64,000 bases of DNA. It comes from an uncultured Sphingomonadaceae bacterium (GTDB taxonomy: Bacteria > Pseudomonadota > Alphaproteobacteria > Sphingomonadales > Sphingomonadaceae). The notes under the pieces were generated by a model, which saw only the letters and a program-made list of their open reading frames with translations, made no database searches and was not told the origin of the DNA. This document shows positions 27,901 to 37,051 of this stretch, piece after piece. Numbering within the stretch: position 1 is the stretch's first letter; the number at the start of each line of letters is the position of its first letter. The DNA is taken from positions 434,001-498,000 of the forward strand of contig CANLQG010000002.1 in the NCBI GenBank assembly GCA_947493195.1, in the 5' to 3' direction. The position numbers were made by a program, and so were the translations under genes.

Positions 27901-29692
27901 TCCCGATCCCGCCGCCAGCTGGAAGGAGCGCAAGCGCCTGTTCGAGATGGAACGGTCCAACTGGGCGGAATACGACGAGAAGCTGATCTCTCGCGGGGGC
28001 GGCATCTATCCGCGCACAATGAAGCGGATCGACCTGACCAAGGCCGCGATGGAAGCCCTCGGTATTGCCGAAAGCGAGCTGAAGGAAGGCGGGATCGACC
28101 CGGACAGCCTGATCTCCGCAATCCTGAAAAGCCCTGCCGACCTGCTGTGGTTCGGCGGCATCGGCACCTATGTGAAATCGAGCGACGAGAGCAGCGCCGA
28201 CGTGGGCGACCCCTCCAACGACGCGCTACGCGTCGATGGCGAGGACCTGCGCGTAAAGGTTGTCGGCGAGGGGGCAAACCTTGGCCTGACGCAGGCCGGG
28301 CGTATCGAATTCGCGCTGAATGGCGGACGCATCAACACCGACTTCATCGACAACTCGGCAGGCGTCGACTGTTCGGATAACGAGGTGAACATCAAGATCG
28401 CGCTGGCCGCGGCCCGCGCCGCCGGGCGCATTTCCGAAGAGCGTCGCAACGCGCTGCTGAAGGACATGACCGAGGAAGTGGCCGCGCTGGTGCTGGAGGA
28501 TAACCGCCTGCAGGCGCTTGCCCTCTCCATCGCCGAACAGGGCGGCAGCCGCGCTGTCGGCGCGCAGGCCCGCCTGATCGAGACGCTGGAGGAACTGGGT
28601 GGCCTCGATCCCGACAACGAGGGGCTGGGCGATGCCGAAACGCTGAAGCGCCGTTCCGGCGATGGCCGCGGACTGGTGCGGCCCGAGCTGGCCGTCCTGC
28701 TCTCGCACTCCAAGCTGGTGTTGCAGGATGCCGTCGAATCCAGTCCGCTGGCGGGCGACGATGCGGCAGACCCGCTGGTGCTGGCCGACTTCCCCCCGCA
28801 GTTGCAGGAAGGCTTCCGCAAGCAGTTGCTGGAGCACCGGCTGCGCAAGGAAATCGTGGGTACAGTCGTGGCCAACAAGGTCGTCAACCGCATGGGCATG
28901 CTGCACCCCTTCGAACTGGCCGAGGAAGAAGGTGCCGGGCTCGGCCTGATCGGCAACGGCTTCGTCGCAGCCAGCCACATACTTGGCATGGAGGAGATCT
29001 GGGACGCTGTCGAAAGTGCCAAGATGCCGGAAACCGCCCGCCTGATGCTGTTCGACCAGGCGGCCTTGGCGCTGCGCGGCCATATCGCGGACCTGCTGCG
29101 CTCGGGCGGCGGCACCAAGTCGCCGTCGCAGATGCGCGATGAGATCGGCGATACCGTTGCCGAGCTGACGGACCAGGTCGACAGCTTGCTGGGAGACGAG
29201 GCGCGTGCCCATGTGGAGGATATCGCTGACCGCATGTGCGAAAAGGGCGCGCCCGCAAAGCTCGCGCAGAAGGTGGCGCAGCTGTTCGCTCTCGACGGGG
29301 TGATTGGTCTCGCCTGCCTTGGCAGCGAGTCCGAAGTCGCACCGATGGAGCTGGCCCATGCTTTCGTGAAGCTGGGCCACCTGCTGGGTATCGACTGGGC
29401 GCAATCGCGTGCTGCGGTAATGTCGCCATCCGATCCGTGGGAGCGATTGCTGGTTGCGGGCCTTGCGCGCGATTTCCAGGCCATGCGCTTCGAATTCCTT
29501 CGCGGCCTGGCACGCAAGCGGGGCAAGGCTGCCGGTGATCCGCTGGCCCTGATCGAGGAATGGGCAGAGGCGAACGAGAAGCCGGTGGCCCAGTTCCGCC
29601 GGATGGTCCGCCGCGCCCAGGCTGCCACGCCGGTTGCCCCCGCCATGCTTGCCCAGATTGCCAGCCAGGCCCGCAACCTGTTGCTGGGGTAA
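24941..29692 (+). CDS. gdhB: NAD-specific glutamate dehydrogenase, 180-kDa class
   Basis: A protein of 1583 aa, the size of the large bacterial NAD-GDH class. A long N-terminal regulatory region (about 1-700, with ACT-like segments near FLVDSIAATMAARGLPIDVL) precedes the catalytic core. That core has VARGGIRWSDRRDDFRTEVL and the substrate-lysine region NAVIVPTGAKGGFYPKRLP. The cofactor domain follows with GCGDMSGDVFGNGMLLS. It oxidises glutamate to 2-oxoglutarate and ammonium, mainly for catabolism. GGAG precedes the ATG at a good distance. The gene symbol is the one commonly used for this class. Confidence 0.95.
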   Translation: MAKTSSKSAAFKDFTKEERGFAAVLKDRISDSLLPGETALQGDELDEAAAFVVEAARTREDGKPSILLRTESGDRRFMRLAIINKDMPFLVDSIAATMAARGLPIDVLVHPVLPVRRREDALVDVPEGEATGEKKESWVYIETGRIDAKDRRELEAELRTAILDVRAAVADWPKLRDAIAEDADRLPDAEGAALLRWLGGGMMTQLGHVTRKRDGSQSDEYGICRRSTPDLLADDAFDKAFAWFDGKDGGKDSGRGNQGRAPLIVKANRISKVHRRVPLDLFIVPLMEDGRVAALSVHAGIWTSAALVTSPDNVPVLRQQLKIIMDRLDFEPGSHDYKSLVHALTALPHDLIISFSDDDITRVATAMMGLTDRPRPRATLVTAPLGRHVFGFVWLPRDMISTAVRLQIQDLLESETGATTLDWSLMVEGGNLALLRYVMDFRGKGTSVDSEAVDTALSAMLRGWQDAVEDALLKTEDASRAGALAVRYAESFPAFYRTAYSAAEAAADIGRLRQLAAHVEEDGGERDVRLYRSDADDDDRLRLKVYQHHGSLPLSDAVPALENFGFRVLSEIPAKLQGEDAGTIHDFTLGLPAGVGYDEVLSRAADIEEAVSAVLNEHAEDDVFNRLVVVSGLVARETDWLRAFYRYLRQANIAFTIYTVVDALAAAPKVTRGLIDLFIALHDPSAKGDRAKTAEGIDDEIRSGLAEVSAINDDRILRLYWTTLRAILRTNAFAPSAAEALAFKFDSAQVPGLPKPVPWREIFVYSRRVEGVHLRAGPVARGGIRWSDRRDDFRTEVLGLMKAQKVKNAVIVPTGAKGGFYPKRLPNPAIDRDAWFTEGKESYKVYIRALLSITDNYEGEKVVHPDGVVRHDGDDPYFVVAADKGTATFSDTANAIALEHDFWLGDAFASGGSNGYDHKEMGITARGAWISVQRHFLEMGVDVQTDPVRVVGCGDMSGDVFGNGMLLSKSIKLIAAFDHRHIFIDPDPDPAASWKERKRLFEMERSNWAEYDEKLISRGGGIYPRTMKRIDLTKAAMEALGIAESELKEGGIDPDSLISAILKSPADLLWFGGIGTYVKSSDESSADVGDPSNDALRVDGEDLRVKVVGEGANLGLTQAGRIEFALNGGRINTDFIDNSAGVDCSDNEVNIKIALAAARAAGRISEERRNALLKDMTEEVAALVLEDNRLQALALSIAEQGGSRAVGAQARLIETLEELGGLDPDNEGLGDAETLKRRSGDGRGLVRPELAVLLSHSKLVLQDAVESSPLAGDDAADPLVLADFPPQLQEGFRKQLLEHRLRKEIVGTVVANKVVNRMGMLHPFELAEEEGAGLGLIGNGFVAASHILGMEEIWDAVESAKMPETARLMLFDQAALALRGHIADLLRSGGGTKSPSQMRDEIGDTVAELTDQVDSLLGDEARAHVEDIADRMCEKGAPAKLAQKVAQLFALDGVIGLACLGSESEVAPMELAHAFVKLGHLLGIDWAQSRAAVMSPSDPWERLLVAGLARDFQAMRFEFLRGLARKRGKAAGDPLALIEEWAEANEKPVAQFRRMVRRAQAATPVAPAMLAQIASQARNLLLG

Positions 29693-29751
29693 GACGCACG
29701 GAGAAGCATCAAGCTTGACGCGCGGCGCAATATTGGCGAACCGCCGTGCCC

Positions 29752-30975
29752 ATGGACCATTATGATGTTGTCATCGTAGGTGGGGGGCACGGCGGCGCAC
29801 AGGCCGCGATTGCCCTGCGCCAGAACGGCTTCGAAGGCTCGATCCAGATCATCGGGCGCGATCCCAATCCACCGTACGAGCGCCCGCCGCTGTCGAAGGA
29901 ATACCTCGCGGGCGACAAACCCTTCGAACGTATCCTGATCCGCCCCGAACAGTTTTGGGCCGACAAGGGCATCGGGCTGACACTGGGCGAGGCAGTTACC
30001 AAGATCGACCCGGAGACGAAGGAAGTGACCCTCAGCTCCGGCGGGACGGTGGGTTACGGACGCCTGATCTGGTCTGGCGGGGGCGATGCCCGCCGCCTGT
30101 CATGCCCGGGCGCGCAGCTAGGCGGTGTCCATGCAGTGCGCGACAGACGCGACGTGACCGAACTAATGGCGGACCTGGACGGGGGCGCGAAGAAATTCGT
30201 CGTCATCGGCGGCGGTTACATCGGGCTGGAGGCTGCCGCAGTGCTGCGCAAGCTGGGCTGCGAGGTAACGCTGATCGAATCGCTCGACCGGCTGCTGTCG
30301 CGCGTGGCGGGCGAAGACCTCTCCTATTTCTTTGCCGACGAACACCGACGACAGGGGGTGGACGTGCGCCTCGGCTGCCAGGTGGAACGGCTGGAGGGCG
30401 AGACCCGCGTCACCGGCGTAACGCTGGCCGATGGCGAAACCATCGCCTGCGATGCTGTGGTGGCGGGGATCGGCATCGTGCCGTCGGTCGGGCCGCTGAT
30501 TGCCGCAGGCGCAGCCGGTGCCAATGGCGTGGACGTTTCCGATACCTGTCACACCAGCCTGGAAAAGGTCTATGCCATCGGCGACTGCGCCGCGCATGCC
30601 AGTCCCTATGCCAATGGTGCGGTGATCCGGCTGGAAAGCGTGCAGAACGCCAACGACATGGCCAATACGGTAGCCAAGGCGATCTGCGGCGATCCCCAGC
30701 CCTACGATGCCATGCCGTGGTTCTGGTCGAACCAGTACGACATCAAGCTGCAGACGGCGGGACTGAACCTGGATCATGACACCACCGTTCTGCGCGGGGA
30801 CCCGGCCGACCGCAGCTTCTCGGTAATCTACCTGCGTGACGGGGTGGTCATCGCCGTCGACGCGGTCAATTCGGTGAAGGATTACGTCGGTGGCGGCAAG
30901 CTGGTGAAGGCCCGCGCGTCGGTATCGCCCGAGCTGCTGATGGATACCGAGGTTCCGCTCAAGGACATGCTGTAG
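29752..30975 (+). CDS. FAD-dependent ferredoxin/rubredoxin reductase
   Basis: A protein of 407 aa. There are two dinucleotide-binding motifs, [14 protein letters not shown] for FAD near the N-terminus and [20 protein letters not shown] for NAD(P)H near residue 145. [14 protein letters not shown] and a C-terminal reductase domain with [15 protein letters not shown] are typical of the putidaredoxin/rubredoxin reductase group. It passes electrons from NAD(P)H to a small iron-sulfur protein for an oxygenase or P450 not present here. The ATG at 29752 is preferred to the GTG at 29746. Confidence 0.9.
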   Translation: MDHYDVVIVGGGHGGAQAAIALRQNGFEGSIQIIGRDPNPPYERPPLSKEYLAGDKPFERILIRPEQFWADKGIGLTLGEAVTKIDPETKEVTLSSGGTVGYGRLIWSGGGDARRLSCPGAQLGGVHAVRDRRDVTELMADLDGGAKKFVVIGGGYIGLEAAAVLRKLGCEVTLIESLDRLLSRVAGEDLSYFFADEHRRQGVDVRLGCQVERLEGETRVTGVTLADGETIACDAVVAGIGIVPSVGPLIAAGAAGANGVDVSDTCHTSLEKVYAIGDCAAHASPYANGAVIRLESVQNANDMANTVAKAICGDPQPYDAMPWFWSNQYDIKLQTAGLNLDHDTTVLRGDPADRSFSVIYLRDGVVIAVDAVNSVKDYVGGGKLVKARASVSPELLMDTEVPLKDML

Positions 30976-31034
30976 GTTTGTGCACGCGACCGCCGTGGGC
31001 GGCCGTTCGGCCTAGCGGTCGCAAGAGCCGACCG
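30976..31034. repeat. Short hairpin element related to the core of the 24.4-kb element
   Basis: It starts right after the ferredoxin reductase stop. GCGACCGC and GCGGTCGC (30986-30993 with 31015-31022) form an 8-bp stem enclosing a GGCC/GGCC hairpin (31001-31012). A second alternative stem pairs CGGTCG with CGACCG (31016-31021 with 31029-31034). The stretch GGGCGGCCGTTCGGCCTAGC differs at two positions from 24504-24523, and both copies begin with TAGGTTTGT. It separates two convergent genes and may serve as a terminator. Confidence 0.5.
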
Positions 31035-31038
31035 GAAA

Positions 31039-32082
31039 CTATTGATCCAACCGGGAAAGCGCCCACTGGGCCGCTTCAGCCACGACCGGATCGGGGTCCT
31101 CCGCCAGCGCCCGCACCTGCGGCACCAACGCTGCGTCGGCGCTGTTCCCGGCGGCGATCAGGCAGTTGCGCACGAACCGGTCTCGTCCGACCCGCTTTAT
31201 CGGAGAACCCGAGAACTTTGCGCGAAACGCCGCGTCATCCAGCGCCAGCAGATCTGCCAACGGCGGATCGACCAGGTCCTCGCGCGGGGCCAGCTTCATG
31301 TGGCGCGCGGCCGTATCTGCGAACTTGTTCCACGGGCAGACCGCCAGGCAGTCGTCGCAGCCATAGATGCGATTGCCGATGGCTTCGCGGAATTCTTCCG
31401 GGATCGGGCCTTTGTGCTCTATCGTCAGATAGGAGATGCAGCGCCGCGCATCTAACCTGTATGGTTCGGGGAAAGCGTTCGTCGGACAGGCGTCCTGACA
31501 GGCGCGGCACGAACCGCAACGGTCATCGTGCGGGACGTCGGGAGAAAGCTCAAGCGTGGTGTAGATCGCCCCAAGGAACAGCCAGCTGCCATGGTCCCGG
31601 CTGACGAGGTTGGTGTGCTTGCCCTGCCAGCCGATCCCCGCCGCCTCTCCCAGCGGTTTTTCCATCACCGGCGCGGTATCGACGAACACCTTCAGCTGCG
31701 TTCCGGGTCGCTCTTCCACCAACCAGCGGGCGAGTGCTTTCAGCGCCTTCTTCACCACGTCGTGATAGTCACGCCCCCGCGCATAGACGGAAATCTTCGC
31801 TTCGCCTTCGGCCAGCGGATCCTCTTCGGGCGCGTAGCTCATGCCCAGCGCGATCACGCTTCTTGCCTCGGGCCACATGCTCTGCGGCCCCTGTCGCACA
31901 TCGGCGCGGTCCTGCATCCAGCCCATGTCGCCATGACAACCTGCACCCAGCCACGCATGCAGCCGCTCCGCCCGCAGCGGATCGTCCTGTGCGTGGGTGA
32001 TGCCGACAGCGGCGAAACCGAGCTCGCGCGCTTTCGCCTTGAGCGCGTCCTCAAGCGATATGGTATCGCGGCTATTAACCAT
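31039..32082 (-). CDS. queG: Epoxyqueuosine reductase
   Basis: A protein of 347 aa. It has the N-terminal [10 protein letters not shown] region, [20 protein letters not shown] and two [4Fe-4S] clusters ([13 protein letters not shown] and [10 protein letters not shown]), plus a HEAT-like C-terminal repeat ([14 protein letters not shown]). It carries out the cobalamin-dependent last step of queuosine tRNA modification. It starts with an ATG at 32082, divergent from the ABC transporter genes, and is convergent with the ferredoxin reductase. Confidence 0.95.
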   Translation of the reverse strand: MVNSRDTISLEDALKAKARELGFAAVGITHAQDDPLRAERLHAWLGAGCHGDMGWMQDRADVRQGPQSMWPEARSVIALGMSYAPEEDPLAEGEAKISVYARGRDYHDVVKKALKALARWLVEERPGTQLKVFVDTAPVMEKPLGEAAGIGWQGKHTNLVSRDHGSWLFLGAIYTTLELSPDVPHDDRCGSCRACQDACPTNAFPEPYRLDARRCISYLTIEHKGPIPEEFREAIGNRIYGCDDCLAVCPWNKFADTAARHMKLAPREDLVDPPLADLLALDDAAFRAKFSGSPIKRVGRDRFVRNCLIAAGNSADAALVPQVRALAEDPDPVVAEAAQWALSRLDQ

Positions 32083-32127
32083 TATGCGGGTTCATCCCGT
32101 TCATTCCTTTGCGATAGCTGATACAGC

Positions 32128-33108
32128 ATGGATATGGCGACAGGTGAATTCCAAGCGAGCGCGGAAAGCTCGCGCAATCTGGCAATCGAGGCGCGCGGCC
32201 TCGTCAAGCGGTTCGATGGAACGCTGGCGGTGGACGGCGTGGACATCGCCGTGCCCGCAGGCGCGATCTACGGCATCCTCGGTCCCAATGGCGCGGGCAA
32301 GACAACCAGCTTGCGCATGTTGCTGGGCATCATCGATCCCGACGCAGGCTATCGCCGCGTGCTGGGCGCGGAAAATCCGCAGGATGTCGCCCGCCTGATC
32401 GGGTACCTGCCCGAAGAGCGCGGCCTCTACCCCTCGATGAAAGCCTACGAGGCTATCGGCTTCATGGGCGCGCTGCGCGGCCTGCCGCTGGACGTGGGGC
32501 GCGAACGCGGCAAGGAACTGATGGAAGCGCACGGCCTGGGCCATGCGGTCGACAAGCAGATCCGCCAGTTGTCGAAAGGCATGGCGCAAACGGTCCAGCT
32601 GCTCGGCACGCTGGTGCATGAGCCGAAACTGGTGGTGTTCGACGAGCCGTTCAGCGGCCTCGACGCGATCAACCAGGGCAAGCTGGAAAGCCTGATTCGC
32701 GGCCTTGCCGACAAAGGTACGACGGTGATCTTCTCCACCCATGTTATCGCCCACGCAGAGCGATTGTGCGAGAACATCGCCATCATCGCAGGCGGCAAGG
32801 TCCCCTACGCCGGCAGTGTGGAGGAAGCGCGCGACCGCATCCCGGCGCAGGTGCGGCTGGAAACCCGCAAGCGCGAGGGCCAGTGGCGCGCCGCCCTTCC
32901 AGCCGAAACCCGGCAGGTGGGCGACTTCTTCCATTTCCCGCTTCCCGAAAGCGGTATCGAACCCCTGCTGAAAGCCCTGATCGAAGGCGAGGCAGGTATC
33001 CTCTCGCTGTCGATCGAACGCGCCGGTCTGCACGATGCCTTCGTTGCCATCGCCGGTGAGGCCGCAGCGCGCGACATGGTTGCCGACGCGGAAGGAAAAC
33101 CGGCATGA
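32128..33108 (+). CDS. ABC transporter ATP-binding protein, NatA-like
   Basis: A protein of 326 aa. Walker A is GPNGAGKTTS, the signature is LSKGMAQT, Walker B is LVVFDEPFSGLD and the H-loop is FSTHVIAHAE. The C-terminal 100 residues are the regulatory extension usual in NatA-type exporters. It pairs with the permease gene that overlaps its stop (ATGA). Together they resemble sodium or drug extrusion systems, but the substrate is unknown. An alternative ATG lies at 32134. Confidence 0.92.
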   Translation: MDMATGEFQASAESSRNLAIEARGLVKRFDGTLAVDGVDIAVPAGAIYGILGPNGAGKTTSLRMLLGIIDPDAGYRRVLGAENPQDVARLIGYLPEERGLYPSMKAYEAIGFMGALRGLPLDVGRERGKELMEAHGLGHAVDKQIRQLSKGMAQTVQLLGTLVHEPKLVVFDEPFSGLDAINQGKLESLIRGLADKGTTVIFSTHVIAHAERLCENIAIIAGGKVPYAGSVEEARDRIPAQVRLETRKREGQWRAALPAETRQVGDFFHFPLPESGIEPLLKALIEGEAGILSLSIERAGLHDAFVAIAGEAAARDMVADAEGKPA

Positions 33109-34373
33109 ACCATTCTGTGAGAAACGGCGGACGCCTTTCCATGTGGCGCGCGGCCTATGTAATCGCCCGGCGCGATTTTACCGCGATCCTGCTGAGCCGC
33201 GCCTTCATCTTCTTCCTGCTCGGCCCGCTGTTCCCGGTGTTCGTGATGGCGCTGGCAGGCGGTGTGGGCGCGCAGGTGCAGTCCGAGGCGACCTCCGCCG
33301 ATGTCGGCATTGCGATGGAATCGCGCGATGTCGATGCCATGCTGGCCGCGCGGGACGAGGTGCGCGAACTTGTCGGGCCCGCCCTGCCCAATATGGTGGA
33401 GCTGGAACGGCTCGCCCCCGGCGAAGACTTCGACGCCGCAACCTACCTAGAGAGCCGCGAGGGCAGCCTCGCCGCCATCGTCAGCGGCACTCCCGAAGAA
33501 CCCAAGCTCACGGCAACGGCGGGGCGCCTTGTCCGGTGGGAGGGCATGGTGGCACTGGTGGCCGCCCATGCCAGCCAGCCGGGCGCACAGACCTACCCCG
33601 CCATCACCACCGCAACGGTGGAAACCAGCGGCGCGTCCGAGAACACCGGACGGCTGCGCACTGCACAGGGGGGCCAGTTGCTGCTGTTCCTTCTCATCAT
33701 GCTGCTGGCCAGCATGGTGCTGTCCAACCTCGTCGAGGAGAAGGGCAACAAGATCATCGAAATCCTGGCCGCCGCCATCCCGATGGACGCGGTTTTCCTG
33801 GGCAAGCTGTTCGCCATGCTGGGCATATCCGTGGTGGGCATCGCGGTGTGGGGCACCACCGGCTTTGCCGTGCTGACCGCAGGCGGGGTGTCGCTGTCGG
33901 ACTATGCCAATCCGGGCGTCGGGTGGCCGATGTTCTTCGCCCTGTTCGCCGCCTATTTCGGCATGGGCTACCTGCTGCTGGGCGCGATCTTCCTCGCCGT
34001 AGGTTCGCTGGCGACGACGGTGCGCGAAGTGCAGACCTTGTCGATGCCGGCGACGATGTTCCAGATCCTGGTATTCTTCTTCGCCAGCCTTGCCGTGACC
34101 GACCAAGGGGGATGGATCGAATACACGGCCATGGCATTCCCCCTGTCCTCTCCCTTTGCCATGGTGGCGCGCGCAGCCACCGACGAGTCGCTATGGCCGC
34201 ACCTGGTCGCGCTGGCATGGCAGGGGCTGTGCGTCGCGGTATTCGTGAAGGCGGGTGCCAGCCTGTTCCGCAAGCGCGTGATGAAAAGCGGGCCGCGTGC
34301 CGCGAAATCCTCGCGCTCGCTCGGCAAGCTGGTGAAAGACACGTTCAGGAACCGTTCTACCCCGCCCGCATAA
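33105..34373 (+). CDS. ABC-2 type permease, NatB-like
   Basis: A protein of 422 aa. One transmembrane segment lies near residues 35-55, followed by an extracytoplasmic domain of about 130 residues. At least five more segments follow between about 190 and 385, with LASMVLSNLVEEKGNKIIEI, the hallmark of NatB-type permeases. It forms the membrane part of the exporter encoded with the preceding ATPase. Its start overlaps the ATPase stop. The msrB gene starts 11 bp downstream and could be cotranscribed. Confidence 0.9.
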   Translation: MNHSVRNGGRLSMWRAAYVIARRDFTAILLSRAFIFFLLGPLFPVFVMALAGGVGAQVQSEATSADVGIAMESRDVDAMLAARDEVRELVGPALPNMVELERLAPGEDFDAATYLESREGSLAAIVSGTPEEPKLTATAGRLVRWEGMVALVAAHASQPGAQTYPAITTATVETSGASENTGRLRTAQGGQLLLFLLIMLLASMVLSNLVEEKGNKIIEILAAAIPMDAVFLGKLFAMLGISVVGIAVWGTTGFAVLTAGGVSLSDYANPGVGWPMFFALFAAYFGMGYLLLGAIFLAVGSLATTVREVQTLSMPATMFQILVFFFASLAVTDQGGWIEYTAMAFPLSSPFAMVARAATDESLWPHLVALAWQGLCVAVFVKAGASLFRKRVMKSGPRAAKSSRSLGKLVKDTFRNRSTPPA

Positions 34374-34384
34374 TAACCTGTGTC

Positions 34385-34885
34385 ATGACACAAAAATCCC
34401 TATCCCGCCGCTCCGCTCTCGCATGGCTCGGCGCCGGGGCGTCCGTCCCGGTGCTTGCCGCCTGCGGAGGCAGCGAGGCGCGTGCCCAGCAGAACTTCCC
34501 CGTCTCCTATTCCGAAGCCCAGTGGCGCGAGCGGCTGACGGCAGCAGAATTTCGCGTATTGCGGCAGGAGGCGACCGAACGCGCCTATTCCTCGCCTCTC
34601 AATGACGAGGAGCGGCGCGGCACCTACCACTGCCAAGGCTGCGGCAACCGCCTGTTCTCCAGCGCGCACAAGTTCGAAAGCGGTACCGGCTGGCCCAGTT
34701 TCTGGCGCGCGATCGACGATGGTGCCGTGGGCTTCAGGACCGATTACAAGCTTGGCTATCCGCGCACCGAGGAACACTGCGCCGATTGCGGGGGCCACTT
34801 GGGCCACCGTTTCAACGACGGGCCGCGTCCCACCGGGCATCGTCATTGCATCAATGGCGTGGCACTGGAATTCCGCCCCGCCTGA
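34385..34885 (+). CDS. msrB: Peptide-methionine (R)-S-oxide reductase, Tat lipoprotein
   Basis: A protein of 166 aa. It opens with a twin-arginine motif (SRRSALAWLG) followed by a lipobox-like LAAC (Cys28), so it should be exported folded and anchored. The MsrB domain has zinc Cys pairs CQGC (83, 86) and CADC (132, 135), the segment ESGTGWPSFW and the catalytic Cys155 in HRHCINGVALEF. It repairs Met-R-oxide in envelope proteins. A separate msrA with a signal peptide lies at 50.0 kb, so both stereoisomers would be reduced outside the cytoplasm. Confidence 0.93.
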   Translation: MTQKSLSRRSALAWLGAGASVPVLAACGGSEARAQQNFPVSYSEAQWRERLTAAEFRVLRQEATERAYSSPLNDEERRGTYHCQGCGNRLFSSAHKFESGTGWPSFWRAIDDGAVGFRTDYKLGYPRTEEHCADCGGHLGHRFNDGPRPTGHRHCINGVALEFRPA

Positions 34886-34893
34886 CAGCCACG

Positions 34894-36636
34894 TCAGAAC
34901 GCCGTGCGGTAGACTCGTAAGGCACCTCGGCTGACCCGTTCGTCAAGCACCAGCCAGCCGGGGACTTCGCCCGATACCAGCGCGTTCGCAAGGTTGCCGG
35001 GCGCTGCCGAACGATAGAGAGCCACATCCCCTGCCGCGCCACAGATTGCGACGTAGTCCACCTGTCGGCGGGTCAGGATGGCACGCGCCTGTTCCACTGA
35101 GCCTGTAAGCGTTGCCAGCAGGTCCACCATCGGCGCCTGGTTGCGGTGATAGCTGGCCGCGAGGATCGCGTGATCCGTCTTGCCCAGGATCCGCAGCCCG
35201 GCATCGAACGGCGCGGCGACAAGGCCCGGTTCCAGCGCGGCGAGGCGGCTGTAGTCGCACGACCCTTCCTCCATCAGCGCGCGAACCTCGGGCGCCATGC
35301 CGGCGCGCGGGGCCAGGTCATCCAGCGGCGCGGCGAAGGCGCTGGCGAACAGCGGCGTGGTGAGACCCAGCGCGGCCAGTGTAGCCACGATACGGGGAAC
35401 TGGCGCAGCGATGGTGCGCGCCTTCGGCAGGTATTCCGCCATCAGCAAGGCGGCAAAGGGGATCGCCAGAAGTTGCGCAACCACGCCTTCGCGCATGACC
35501 AGCAACGAGTAACCGCCAGCCGCCATCGCGAACAGGAACAGCAGGGTGCAAGGCAGGGCACGGCCCTGGTGGAACAGTCCCCGGCAATGCGCCCGCCACC
35601 AGCCCAGCGCGATGACGCCGATGGTCCATACCAGTGTCAGCGCTACGGAAGGCGACTGCTTCCAGATCGGCAGCCCTTCGGCGATAAAGCCGTGCCACCA
35701 CTCCTGCAGAACCGGGTCAAGCTGCGCCATCGGGTTGGTGGCGCAAGGACCCAGCAGGGCAAACGCCAGTTGCAGGCAGACCAGCCCCATGCCTGCCAGC
35801 GCAATCGCCCGTCCCGCCACCCTGTCCTGCCACGGCAGGAAGGGGATGACGGCAGAGATCACGGCGGCTGCGGCAAAGGTCAGCAGGTGGCCGGGCAGCA
35901 GCACGTCGCAATAGGTCGTATCCAGAGGGCCGCGCGTGCCATAGGCCAGCACCGCCGCCGAAATGGCGAGCGCGCCGAGGAACCACGGCAGCAAGGCACG
36001 CTCTCCAAACCAGTAGCGCACCCCGTAGAGTGCCGCGAGAACGGCCACCAGCGGCAACCCTTCCAGCGAAATCACCATCCAGGCCGCCGCGCACAGCCCG
36101 CAGGCGATCGCGCTCCAGCGGCTGTTCTGGATAAGCAGCGCAGCGCAGACCAGCGCAAGCACGGCCTGCGGCGCGTGATGGTCGATCCGCATGGGCGCGA
36201 AAGTGGCGGGCAGCATCGGGAACAGCGGCAGGATGAGGAGGCCGAAAGCGAAGGCCAGTGGCGGGAAATCCATCCGCATCATGATCGCACGCAGGGCGAA
36301 CAGCGCGGCAAGCAGCCACAGCAGCGGCACAAGGGCCATCGCCGCAGTCTCGCCAAAGAGCAGCATCAGCGCCGCCAGTGGCAGGTCGACAAGCCGCGAC
36401 CAGTGCATGGAAAAACCCTGCGGCGGGTTCATGCGATATTGCGTGACATCCCAGAACGGCTGGCCGTCCAGCCAGGCGCGCACCTGCAACAGCCGCGCCC
36501 AGTCATCGGGATCGACAGGTTCCCATGCCAGCAGCGGCTGCAGGGCGAGGCGCGCAGCGGCATAGGCCAGCCATACGGCCACAACCGCCTGCCAGCTGCG
36601 CACGGAGGCACGCCAATCGAGACCCCAACCCGTCAT
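34894..36636 (-). CDS. Polytopic membrane protein, GT-C-like
   Basis: A protein of 580 aa with about 12 predicted membrane helices. A conserved-looking loop after the first helix, WEPVDPDDWARLLQVRAWLDG, carries an acidic pair as in GT-C glycosyltransferases, and a hydrophilic C-terminal domain of about 150 residues follows. I do not recognise a named family. Its position 10 bp after a GtrA gene and a mutase-like FAD enzyme suggests transfer of a lipid-linked sugar to a surface glycan. This is inference from context. The ATG at 36636 is preferred; the frame is open further upstream. Confidence 0.75.
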   Translation of the reverse strand: MTGWGLDWRASVRSWQAVVAVWLAYAAARLALQPLLAWEPVDPDDWARLLQVRAWLDGQPFWDVTQYRMNPPQGFSMHWSRLVDLPLAALMLLFGETAAMALVPLLWLLAALFALRAIMMRMDFPPLAFAFGLLILPLFPMLPATFAPMRIDHHAPQAVLALVCAALLIQNSRWSAIACGLCAAAWMVISLEGLPLVAVLAALYGVRYWFGERALLPWFLGALAISAAVLAYGTRGPLDTTYCDVLLPGHLLTFAAAAVISAVIPFLPWQDRVAGRAIALAGMGLVCLQLAFALLGPCATNPMAQLDPVLQEWWHGFIAEGLPIWKQSPSVALTLVWTIGVIALGWWRAHCRGLFHQGRALPCTLLFLFAMAAGGYSLLVMREGVVAQLLAIPFAALLMAEYLPKARTIAAPVPRIVATLAALGLTTPLFASAFAAPLDDLAPRAGMAPEVRALMEEGSCDYSRLAALEPGLVAAPFDAGLRILGKTDHAILAASYHRNQAPMVDLLATLTGSVEQARAILTRRQVDYVAICGAAGDVALYRSAAPGNLANALVSGEVPGWLVLDERVSRGALRVYRTAF

Positions 36637-36646
36637 GGGTCCCGCT

Positions 36647-37048
36647 CTAACGGAAAACCACGCGGCTGCGCAGGATCCATGTGGCGGTAAAACTGACGGC
36701 AATTGCCAACAGCTTGGCAAGGCGCGGATCGAAGCCGCTCGCATCGCCCGCCCAGACGATTGCGGTGGTAAGGCCCAGCCCCAGCAGCGCGGAAATCACG
36801 AACAGTGCCTTTTGCCGCGTGCGGCCTGCGCCCCTTTCGGCGACGGTGCCGATGAACACCGCGCGGCTGCTGAGCAGCCAGTGCGCCACGATACCCAGGC
36901 AATAGCCGATGGCAGAGGCACCAGCCGCCCAAATGCCAAGCGAAAGCAGGGCAAGGAACGTGCCCACGTCCACTGCCAGCGCGCCGATGCTGGCAAGCAG
37001 GTAGCGCACCAGCCGTGTGTCGATCATCCGCATGAACACGGCGGACAT
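36647..37048 (-). CDS. GtrA family membrane protein
   Basis: A protein of 133 aa with four hydrophobic segments, of the GtrA family. It has YLLASIGALAVDVGTFLALL and a C-terminal AVSFTATWILRSRVVF, where the basic tail is typical. GtrA proteins are thought to flip or assist undecaprenyl-linked sugars. It starts 3 bp after the mutase-like gene and precedes the GT-C-like gene, so the three form one operon. Alternative starts at 37033 and 37027 (Met6, Met8) exist. Confidence 0.88.
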   Translation of the reverse strand: MSAVFMRMIDTRLVRYLLASIGALAVDVGTFLALLSLGIWAAGASAIGYCLGIVAHWLLSSRAVFIGTVAERGAGRTRQKALFVISALLGLGLTTAIVWAGDASGFDPRLAKLLAIAVSFTATWILRSRVVFR

Positions 37049-37051
37049 GGC

